In this document: one piece after another, positions 56,146 to 64,000 of the stretch
How the letters are laid out: every line of letters starts with the position of its first letter
How positions within the stretch are numbered: position 1 is the first letter of the stretch
DNA from: Raffaelea ambrosiae
Taxonomy: Eukaryota; Ascomycota; Sordariomycetes; Ophiostomatales; Ophiostomataceae
Assembly: GCA_002778195.1 (NCBI GenBank)
Contig: PCDI01000006.1
Location: 5,664 to 69,663 of the forward strand
Length of the DNA: 64,000 bases
Direction of reading: 5' to 3'
Notes under the pieces: generated by a model
The model's input: the letters and a program-made list of their open reading frames with translations, nothing else
Databases searched by the model: none
Told to the model about the DNA's origin: nothing
Made by a program: the position numbers and the translations under genes

Positions 56146-57402
56146 ATGGCTTGTTGCCGCTCAAAACTGGAGAGCTTGCCAAGAAATGTTCTCTGCCAAA
56201 TCGCGGGCAGTCTGGACGAAGCGTCACTCTTGCATTGGACGATGTCGTCTCGCCATATTCATGATCTTCGTCTAGACCGTTTGCATGTGGACGAAATAAG
56301 AACGAATAGACCATTGCTGTGCGCTTGCCAAACTGGCTGTGAAGGAACTCTCGGTTGTTCCACCCAGGCGGGAAACGGCCCGAACTGGCACGGGGCGTTG
56401 CAAGCCGCCGTCGAGGGAGATGCTCCTCTCGACGCCGTTGCCGTGCTCCTTGGCCGGGGAGCATCACCCAACGGACCGCTCTTGCTCGACCCGGATCATA
56501 TATCAACCACCGCCACATTGTGGCCAGCACTGGCTGTTGTGTTAAAAGCCAGTAGCCGCGCTCCACGATGGTGCCCTATGCCAGTGGTGCAGAGTCTTCT
56601 TGATCATGATGGAATTCTTCGGGTCGATTCTGGCCGTGTGCCAAGCTATCTCGTGCTGAGCAAGTTCGCTCTGTCTCAATGGGCCAAGATCATGTCACTG
56701 AAACAGGTTCGTGGCCCGCGCCGCATGTGGGTGCCGACTACAACTACGGGCCCTACCAGCAGCGGTGGTGATCAAGCCCCCGGCCCTAGTGACGGCGAAT
56801 ATGCAATGCGGTATGACCATTGCTTACACCCGGAACCTTGCTGCCTGGCGGTGACCAAGTTGCTTCTGAGACACGGTGCAGATCCGAACTTACAGCACCC
56901 GGATGCTACGTTGGTGTTCCTTGCAATGTGCGACCCCCACAGACCCGTTGAGTTGCTGCGATGCTTGGTTGGTGCCGGGGCGAACCTCACTGGTCGTCTC
57001 TCGAGTGGATCTGGCATGATTTCGTCTCAGACAGACAAAACTGCACCCATGTCAGCTCCTCTCACCGGGCCAGCTGCGGCACCCGCGGAGTGTGCATATC
57101 CAGGTTTCCCAATCATGAAATCGACCGAAATGCCAATACTACAAGTGGCGCTCGAAAATGCCGTTTTGATTGAGTCGTTGAGGCGATATCCGCGCGGTCG
57201 AAACTGGATATATTGTTATCCCGCTGTTCAGTGCCCCAAAGCAACAGAAGTTGCGAAATATTTGCTTTCTGAAGGCGTGGTTGTTGACGCCAGGTCCAAG
57301 ATGCTTCTAGACCGACTAGGCGACGATTGGGGTCGCCGTGATGACGATAGGCCGCGCAAACGTCGTCGGTCGAACAGGGGATTAAGTCGGCGACCGTACT
57401 AG
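56146..57402 (+). CDS. F-box-like / ankyrin repeat protein, 418 aa
   Basis: Intronless. The first ~40 residues (LESLPRNVLCQIAGSLDEASLLHW) follow the F-box pattern of Leu-Pro, then a helix and a second Leu-rich helix. Ankyrin-like repeats follow: LQAAVEGDAPLDAVAVLLGRGASPNG (~95-120) and CLAVTKLLLRHGADPNLQHPD with LLRCLVGAGANLTG (~245-295), plus ILQVALENAV and AKYLLSEGVVVDAR near the end. Linkers between them are long and irregular, so the repeat stack is probably degenerate. The C-terminus is a basic RKRRRSNRG tail that could localise it to the nucleus. Such proteins usually act as SCF ubiquitin-ligase substrate receptors; the target here is unknown. The start is the first ATG in frame and agrees with the F-box position. 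Confidence 0.78.
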   Translation: MACCRSKLESLPRNVLCQIAGSLDEASLLHWTMSSRHIHDLRLDRLHVDEIRTNRPLLCACQTGCEGTLGCSTQAGNGPNWHGALQAAVEGDAPLDAVAVLLGRGASPNGPLLLDPDHISTTATLWPALAVVLKASSRAPRWCPMPVVQSLLDHDGILRVDSGRVPSYLVLSKFALSQWAKIMSLKQVRGPRRMWVPTTTTGPTSSGGDQAPGPSDGEYAMRYDHCLHPEPCCLAVTKLLLRHGADPNLQHPDATLVFLAMCDPHRPVELLRCLVGAGANLTGRLSSGSGMISSQTDKTAPMSAPLTGPAAAPAECAYPGFPIMKSTEMPILQVALENAVLIESLRRYPRGRNWIYCYPAVQCPKATEVAKYLLSEGVVVDARSKMLLDRLGDDWGRRDDDRPRKRRRSNRGLSRRPY

Positions 57403-57898
57403 CATGTTTGTACTTGTGCAGGTTTCATGTAGCGGGTTGTGTAACTCTCGTAGCAATTGCTCGCAGACTGTTTTTCAGATGGGGACGAATGATTAACACG
57501 GTCCTAAACTGTTCTCAGCATACAGATTTTAAAAGAAATTGAAGTATGAGCATATATACACAAGATAAAAAACTATACACAAAAACGTAACATGGGCGGT
57601 TGTTGGATGGCAGGTGGAACAAAATGCAGCTGACCCAACCAAATTGTGACATTAGCAAAGTGCAAACCACCACAAAATTCAGCTGCTCTTTGTCGTGGGG
57701 GCAGAATTATCGCAACAACGAAAGCAGGCAGACCACTGTCACTTCCACCTCACCAAACTCATCAGCATACATCCACTGTCCGGTTTTGCATCTCGCTAGT
57801 GCTTATTTTATCATCTTGAACACACAACTTGCACGACAGAGAACGACAATACAACAGCGTATCACTCAAACCACCGAAATCCTGATGCCACAGCCCAG
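57403..57898. other. Intergenic spacer
   Basis: About 500 bases, AT-rich between 57510 and 57590. A 125-codon frame overlaps its end but has no coding character. It carries the promoter of the small coiled-coil protein. Confidence 0.4.
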
Positions 57899-58240
57899 AT
57901 GCAGGCAGATACGATGCCCACCATTCAGAACCCGACCGTATCTGCTTTCGGTATACCTGCAACCGTGCCTGGCATAATGAGCCAGGGCAGCACATCCAGT
58001 CACGCGCCGCACCATTCCCACTCCCATGGAGCCAGCTACCGCCGAGAAAGGGCTGAGGCTGCATTCGAACGGCGTGTCGCCCGCCTCGAAGAGACCATAA
58101 AGTTAGCAACGTCCGAGCTGGATACGATTCAGGACAAGACGCAGGCTGTGGGGTGCAAGCTAGCAGAGATCGAACTACTGTATGGGCCACTACCAGATCT
58201 GAAAGCAGTGCGCAAAGCACAGGTGTCGTTCAAAAAGTGA
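57899..58240 (+). CDS. Small coiled-coil protein, 113 aa
   Basis: Single-exon frame. The first ~50 residues are disordered and His/Ser-rich. Residues ~50-90 (RRERAEAAFERRVARLEETIKLATSEL) form a strongly amphipathic helix with heptad spacing, and the end (LAEIELLYGPLPDLKAVRKA) is helical too. I recognise no family. The compact helix-then-motif arrangement and lack of repeats suggest a genuine small gene, possibly with an unseen 5' exon, but chance coding cannot be excluded. Confidence 0.5.
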   Translation: MQADTMPTIQNPTVSAFGIPATVPGIMSQGSTSSHAPHHSHSHGASYRRERAEAAFERRVARLEETIKLATSELDTIQDKTQAVGCKLAEIELLYGPLPDLKAVRKAQVSFKK

Positions 58241-58705
58241 TACAACGTCGTGTTTCTAGAGAGCTTTCGGTCGGTGTTTTTGGTATGCCTGTGGACCCGC
58301 GTTTGTAGCTTTAGTTAGCTATAGGAGACCCAGGGTAGCTTGTCTTCTCTTTTCTTGCCCCCTTCTCCTTTCGATGACGGCTTGTTTTTCCCCGTCTTTA
58401 GGGGATAACTAGTAATTGCGGCTTCTCGTATGACGGATGAGGCTGTTCCCAGCCTCCTTTGTATACGAGATCACATAGTTACGGCAGCGACATAGGAAGG
58501 AGATTGCGGGCGGACACAGTCGAGGAACATACTACATTTGCAACATTCTCATCAGGCTCGTGCGAACGGACAAACAAACAAAGAAGACGCCTGTGGTTTG
58601 GTTTTAGATTGTTTCAATGCATGCGCAACGGCTGGCAAGCCCTTGGTCTCTAGGAAGGCTACGCTAGTGTTATAACAGTAACTAGCCATGTGTCCCCTTT
58701 GGGTT
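58241..58705. other. 3' spacer
   Basis: About 465 bases between the small plus-strand protein and the end of the minus-strand reductase. A 64-codon frame at 58459-58653 is not supported. Confidence 0.4.
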
Positions 58706-59835
58706 CTAATACTCATCCTTTCTCTCTTCGTTGTGAATGGGGCTGATGGTTGGGTCCCAGCACACTGGCTTGTACTCTGTCGTCTCCAGATCAGCTACTT
58801 CTTCGTCTGTTAGCTCGAAGCCATACACGTCGGCGTTGTCCTTTATCCGCGACGGCGTCACACTCTTGGGGAGTGGGATGTAGCCCTTCTGCAAGCTCCA
58901 CCGGATCAGAATCTGGGCTTCGGACACTGAGTATTTCTTGGCCAACGCCTGGAGCTTTGGTTCGCCCCAGCGCTCTCCCCGAACCAACGGGCTGTATGCC
59001 TCGACTGCGACGTTACGCTTCTTGCTCCATTCGGCAATATCGTTGCGAGCCAGCCATGGGTGGATTTCCCACTGTCCAACACTCAGAACACCGCCCTTGC
59101 CCTTGCCTCCCCGCTCGACCTCCAGCTCTGCTATGTGCTTCTCAAGCTCGTCCAAATGGTGAACACCATAGTTCGAGACACCAATGGACCGCACCTTGCC
59201 GGCCTCAACAGCTTCCACTAGGGCCTTCCAAGCACCTTTGCGGCTTTCAGGACCGCCATACGGGGCATGCAGAAGTATCAAATCAATGTAATCCAGGCCG
59301 GTCTCATTCAGTGTCTTATCGACCTGCGCTTTGGCGCCTTCGTAGTTGGCGGCGGCCCAGGGGACTTTGGACGTAAAGAAGATTTCGGAACGGGGGATCT
59401 TGGAGTTCCGGATGGCGGCACCGCATCCAGACTCGTTGCCGTAAGCAGCAGCGGAGTCAATCTACCAAGGTGTGTTAGGCGGCGCCCAAGGCTTTGTGAT
59501 AAGAAATAGTCTCCCACCAGACTGAGGGTGCAGCATTGTTGCTAGATACATACATGGCGATAACCTATTTCAAAGGACTTGGTAGAGACCTCCTCTGCAA
59601 TGTCTTTAGGCCTGTCATTGTATATTAGACGAACATTGGTTGTTGAGCAGAGAAACAAAGTGAAGACGACGCAGATGCCTTACGTTTGCCAAAGCTGCGT
59701 GCATGTTATTATGCGTCGTCAGTAACAGCCATAAACCCGGTCAACAGTATGAGGTGGACTTACGCCGTAGCCCAGTAGCGGAAGTTCGTAGCCGCTGTTC
59801 AGCTTAAACGTCGACTTGATGGAAAGAGGAGCCAT
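58706..59835 (-). CDS. Aldo-keto reductase with an 11-nt micro-exon
   Basis: Four exons: 59764-59835, 59684-59694 (11 nt), 59554-59611 and 58706-59461; introns 69, 72 and 92 nt; 298 aa. The micro-exon CTTTGGCAAAC encodes LWQ plus the first two bases of Thr, giving LLGYG-LWQT-PKDIAEEV, exactly the family consensus (GxGxWQT). Without it the fold's first strand-loop is lost. Catalytic residues Asp49, Tyr54, Lys79 (FFTSKV) and His112 (LLHAPYGG) are all present, followed by GVSNYGVHHL, the EIHPW strand and an IPLPKSVTPSRI cofactor loop. It is a cytosolic NADPH-dependent reductase of unknown substrate, not a duplicate of the reductase at 11597 (different intron layout and motifs). An alternative upstream ATG at 59847 would add four residues. 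Confidence 0.92.
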
Positions 59836-60468
59836 ATTCGGAAGCATGCACGTTGTTGCTGCTGACTTTTGGGGGTGGAGGGGGTTGAGGGACACTATTC
59901 TTGGATCGAAGGAGATTTTTGAGCAAGAGGGGAGGGGTGATACTGTCCTCCTATTTATCGTCTTCGTGGTATTCAAGGACCAATGATAGCCCCGCAAGCT
60001 TTCTCCGTTGACGCCCATGCTGGGGAGGGGTAGCTAAGAGACCTGGATTTCTAATCAGGAAGTCGCGATACACCTCTTAATACCGGGGCTAGATAATTGT
60101 GGACATGTTTGGCGTCGATGATGCCAACGGTCTCCAGAACCGAAATCGGCACACGCAATACGTCACACAGGTATCTTAAAAGCGTCTACAAAGAAGGTCA
60201 GAGTTGGCGCTTGCACGGTTTTGCGCTGAGCCTCCTCAAGATGCACCATACACTGCTCTTTTCCTTCTCCCGTACTTGAAATCTTACCGTGATTAGCTAG
60301 GGGATAAGTGGGCAGGGCCTGCCTGCCAGCCATGACAATGTCATTGGCGGCTTGGCTGGCGGGGTATCTTTTTCTTGTAGTGCCTCGAGTTTCCCACCAA
60401 ACGTCGGCAAACCCAATTTTGCCACGGTGCAAACACCCTTATAGTTCCAATCTCTGTGTCCGTCAAAC
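59836..60468. other. Divergent promoter, aldo-keto reductase / DOM34
   Basis: About 630 bases between the two start codons. No repeat, no supported frame. Confidence 0.45.
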
Positions 60469-61764
60469 ATGCAGATTACGGGGACGAAAACAACGGCGAA
60501 CCTTGACGCCATTGGCGAGGGCAGCATTTCCCTCTTGCCCACAGAACCAGAGGACATGGTGAAGTGTCCCAACCCCTACGGACGTACAGCTGTCATCTTG
60601 AGCTGACCTTTTCTTTTGTTGCCTGGAAAGTGGCATGCCAACAACCTTATTCGCCCAGATGATATTCTGAAAGCACACGCCGTGCGGAAAGTTGTCGAAG
60701 AGACATCCACCGGCTCAACATCCTCGAAGCGAGTCCATACCGACCTTACCATTCGTGTTACGTCCTCGTTTTTCGACCCTGCTACCTCATCGCTCCGCGT
60801 GACGGGCATAGTTATCGTAGAGAATGCATTTGTCAGCTTGGGGCAGTACCACACGCTCGACCTCGAACTCCAACGCTCGTTCACGCTGTGGAAGAAGAAT
60901 GGCTGGGACAGCGTGGCCCTCGAGGAACTGAACGAGGCTCTTCGTCAAGATAAGGACGGGGCCATTGCTGCAGTCGTTATGGGAGAGGGCCACGCCAACA
61001 TCTGCCTGATAACCGACTACCAAACGTTACTGAAGCAGAGGGTAACCGGGTCGTTGCCAAAAAAACTCTCAGGGGCTTCTGAACTGGATGCAGGGACGCG
61101 GCGGTTCTTCGCCAAGACACTTTCTACCTTGATGCGCTCTATCGATTTTGACAGTCCGCGCATGCTCTTACTCGCTAGCCCCGGCTACACAGCACCAAAC
61201 TTCAAAAAATTCATTACGGATGAAGGCTCAAGAACCGGCGACAAACTGCTGCTTCAGATTGCTAGAGACGCTGTGGTCGTACACTCAAGCACAGGCAATA
61301 TCCATTCCCTCAATGAGGTGCTCAAGAGTCCGGAGGTAGCGGCACTGTTGAAAGACAAAAAATTTCGGACGGAGACGAAGCTCATGGATGAGCTGTTTGT
61401 GCGGCTGCGGAAGGACGACGGACGCGTGGCTTACGGAACAAACCCGGTCGAGAAGGCCGTGCTGGAGGGGGCTGTTGGCCGGGGCGGCGGCCTGCTGCTA
61501 ATAAACAACTCGCTGTTTCGAAGTCTAGACATTGCCACGAGGCGAAGGTATGTGGCAATCGTTGACAAGGTCAAGGCCGACGGCGGTGAGCCGAAAATGC
61601 TCAGCAGTGACCACGAGAGCGGCCAGAGGCTCGACAGTCTTGGCGGCATAGCTGCCATACTGACGTATCCCATGCACGATCTGGACGAAGAGGATGAAGA
61701 GGATGCGGAGGATGGTGTGGAGGACGATGCGGGGGACGATGGCGATGCACCAGCAATAATATGA
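60469..61764 (+). CDS. DOM34: Ribosome rescue factor Dom34/Pelota
   Basis: Two exons, 60469-60558 and 60631-61764, with a 72-nt intron (donor GTGAAG, acceptor GGAAAG); 407 aa. Dom34 resembles eRF1 and, with Hbs1, splits ribosomes stalled on mRNA ends. The N-terminal Sm-like domain opens as MQITGTK, then GSISLLPTEPEDMWHANNLI across the intron, and RVHTDLTIRV. Domain 2 has LEELNEALRQD and VVMGEGHANICLI; domain 3 has KVMDELF-like KLMDELFVRLRKDDGRVAYG, RRYVAIVDKVKADGG, SGQRLDSLGGIAAIL. No GGQ motif is present, as expected for Pelota. The acidic DEEDEEDAED tail is typical. The N-terminal ~20 residues are the least conserved part and the start could differ by a small upstream exon. Confidence 0.92.
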
Positions 61765-62672
61765 AGTCTCTCCAACCCGCCTCAACCAGTCTTCTCGCAA
61801 CCCATCCCAACCTGAATAATACCCCCCACGAAAGAGAATGAAGGATATTATGTCTTCTGTGAGGCTAGATCATAAGAACTACACATACGTACCTTTAGAG
61901 TGCATGTCAACAAAGAGGCTTTTACTTGGCAGCCAAACGAATTAAGGGTGACGTCACTGAGAGTCTCTGCAAACACTAGCCGGATCCTATGTAAGACGCA
62001 CACCTGCCTCCCACCATATTACTAGACACATAAGGGACGAAAGGAACATGGTTTTGGATTGGAATGACTATTGTTGCCTGACTTTTCTCCGCAAACCTGG
62101 CTGTGTGCCCAGGCGGATTGACCCGGACTAGTTCAAGTGTAAGATGCCGACCCCGGACGAGTGGTGGGACGGCCTGCGCCAAAATCCTGGCCCGATAAAA
62201 AAAAATGAGATCTAACTAATAAATAGTATGGGCAAAAACGTGAAGCGAAGTAACTAAATAGTAGCTACAGTATGGCCGTATGTCAGCCACTCTCTAGCGC
62301 TAAGTGCGCCGCAGGATGATTGCGACGGGAACTTCGGATCGTCAAGCTGTTGTTTCCTGGTCTGTGTTGCATCCATCTATGCTTTACTTTACTTCGCGCG
62401 CGTCGAAAGCGACATCTGTCCGAGCTCTCAGCAAGCCGCGTCGGCACCCGTCAAACATCAAACGTCCAATACTATTCTTACCACCCCAGATCCTCGGTTT
62501 CTTCCTCAATTAATATTGAAGACATATCGCAGCTTGCCGTCGCACAACGAGACGGCAAGTCCCGCAGCAAGCCGAGCCGGAAAGGGCCTTGAAGGAGACG
62601 CAGGCCACACCGTCTGCAAATCTCGAACAGCGGCTGACCAAGCCCCAATCAGCGCGGCGCGCACAATGGAAG
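61765..62672. other. Intergenic and possible 5' leader of the last gene
   Basis: About 0.9 kb. A frame ending at 62592 (NIEDISQLAVAQRDGK) might be an upstream exon of the following gene, but no convincing junction connects it. Confidence 0.4.
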
Positions 62673-64000
62673 ATGGTTGCGTCTGCCGGACCGACCGTAG
62701 CCAGGCAGCACCTGCCCGCAGGCCAAGATTTGAGTCCCGCCAACCCGGCTCTCGACGCGCGTGCTCAAGCAGCGTCCACGACACAGACCCCGTCCCAGGC
62801 AGCACCCATCGACATACCAGCCGCCGGCTACCGTACCGAGTGGACAGCGTCTCCGTCCGGTGACAATGGTAAGCCCACCCACTCGCAATTATTGCCACTT
62901 CTAGACAGGAGCAGCGAAAGATGAACCAGTGCCATCTCAACGTTTTTCTCTGAAGGTGCTTCACCGGGCTTTTTTTCTGCCCATTTGTTTCTTCCTTCCG
63001 CGCATCCACGTTTGCTTCCATGGAGGCACACGCGCGTACTCTCGTTCTCTAGCAATTCCAGTGTTGCGTATTCCATTTTGCTGCCTTAGCCCCAAGTGGG
63101 GTTGCACCTGAATACGCGATTTCCCACGGTCCTATACGAGGAACGTCTGTTCCAACAAGTACCATTGGTGACCAGGCTGCTGACTGCCCGCTAGCTGTAC
63201 GAAATGACTTTGGCGCTCCCGCCTCCGCTTCCGGATCGATCCCAACGCTCTCCACCGTAACTCCTGCCGCAGCAGCGGCCGTCGCGGTACCCCCAGCGGC
63301 ACCCAATAGCAGCTCGACGCTGGCGAACCGAAAGGGCACAGTCCTGTCTCTGAGCGCAAGCCCAGCCGCCAGGGAGCCAGATGGCGCGCGTGGCGTGCCT
63401 GCCATCGCAGCGTCAGGGCTGTCGGGCAGTCCTTCTGGAAATGCGTCTATTGATCCATTGTCCCAGGTACGCCGCTCATTCAAACGGGATCTGTGGAAGG
63501 AGCCCCGTCGGCTCTACGTAGCTAACATTCATGGCTTATTACTCCCAAAGCACATATTTCGGAGAACGAACACGGACTTGTCCAAAAACTCCAAACTCCG
63601 CAATTACTCCTCGAGGCCAGATAGTCCTGTACCAGATGGGGGATTACAGACGAGCTCAGACGGTCTCACCAAGTTTCCTCCATTGCCCTCTGAAACCGGC
63701 AAAGAAAGAAGGTATGCCAGTTCGTCCTACATGTTCATTGTCTATATTGCTTCTCGTTCTCACTCGTTGTGCCACACAGAAAAGGGTTCCTTGGCCGGCT
63801 GAGTATGAGGGGGCCACGGAGAAAAGATGACTTCAGTGACAGGGCCTCTGACTTGGGCGAACTAAGGACGGAGGGCTCCAACGCCCAAGTCTTTTCGTCG
63901 ATCGTTGGTGCCGGCGGTTTCATCCCACACCACAAGGAGCCCCCAAGATATATCCGTGTCAAGGCACACAACAAGAAAACGAGGGAGTTTGACCGAATGT
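62673..64000 (+). CDS. WD40 protein, WDR44/Dgr2-like, 5' part only
   Basis: Runs off the window. Supported exons: up to 62868, 63090-63466, 63551-63711 and 63780 to the end; introns 221, 84 and 68 nt, all GT-AG and in phase. The first ~200 residues are Ala/Pro/Ser/Thr-rich and disordered. The last readable part (SSIVGAGGFIPHHKEPPRYI, then RVKAHNKKTREFDRM) matches the short conserved segment just before the WD40 repeats in fungal WDR44/Dgr2 proteins, whose animal relative binds Rab11. The propeller itself is beyond the window. The start is placed at the first ATG of the exon-1 frame; the frame stays open upstream to 62520 without an ATG, so an extra 5' exon is possible. Confidence 0.65.

Noticed and set aside
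58706..59835. Tandem or recent duplication of the aldo-keto reductase at 11597
   Set aside because: The two reductases differ in intron positions, motifs and length, so they are old paralogues rather than a local duplication.

Overview
This window is nuclear DNA from a filamentous ascomycete (Pezizomycotina, most likely Sordariomycetes; I cannot place it more closely). The evidence is the gene content (CHS7, a GT32 mannosyltransferase, a fungal galactose-1-phosphate uridylyltransferase, ERG28, MVP1, CWC2, DUF3716 and DUF7029-like proteins), the short spliceosomal introns (mostly 48-100 nt, GT-AG, with CTAAC-like branch sites) and the absence of operons. I rebuilt gene models by joining reading frames at splice sites. 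Every complete model has a total length divisible by three and a family-typical size.

Layout. 1-1043: AT-rich edge with short direct and inverted repeats. 1044-8542: nucleoside 2-deoxyribosyltransferase-like gene (+), secreted DUF7029-like protein (-), a gene-poor stretch, and an amino-acid permease (-). 10298-15679: relic flavin monooxygenase, intact aldo-keto reductase (+), relic histidine acid phosphatase, GAL7 (+). 15831-17759: divergent ERG28 (-) and 3-ketoacyl-CoA reductase (+) sharing a 285-bp promoter. 18132-25806: NUP170 (+), a disordered conserved protein (-), HD-domain 5'-deoxynucleotidase (-). 26590-28352: relic GH5 endoglucanase. 28963-36040: Och1-like GT32 (-) and acyltransferase-3 protein (+), separated by about 4 kb of noncoding DNA. 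37113-44855: CWC2, a relic DUF4360-like gene (-), mitochondrial uL15m, MVP1. 45911-54723: DCN1 (+), mitochondrial bS6m (-), DUF3716 protein (-), CHS7 (-). 56146-64000: F-box/ankyrin protein, a small coiled-coil protein, a second aldo-keto reductase (-), DOM34 (+), and the 5' part of a WDR44/Dgr2-like gene cut by the window end.

Most intact genes are single-copy housekeeping functions (nuclear pore, splicing, neddylation, ribosome rescue, mitochondrial ribosome, secretion and cell wall, ER lipid synthesis). I see no biosynthetic cluster, transposase, CRISPR array or obvious new system. The noteworthy signals are four decayed catabolic or secreted genes lying between intact ones, an 11-nt micro-exon in the second aldo-keto reductase, a GC-AG intron in MVP1, an unusually long ORF-bearing intron in DCN1, an in-frame 81-nt possible intron in the HD-domain gene, and a recurrent intergenic TACGAGTAC motif.
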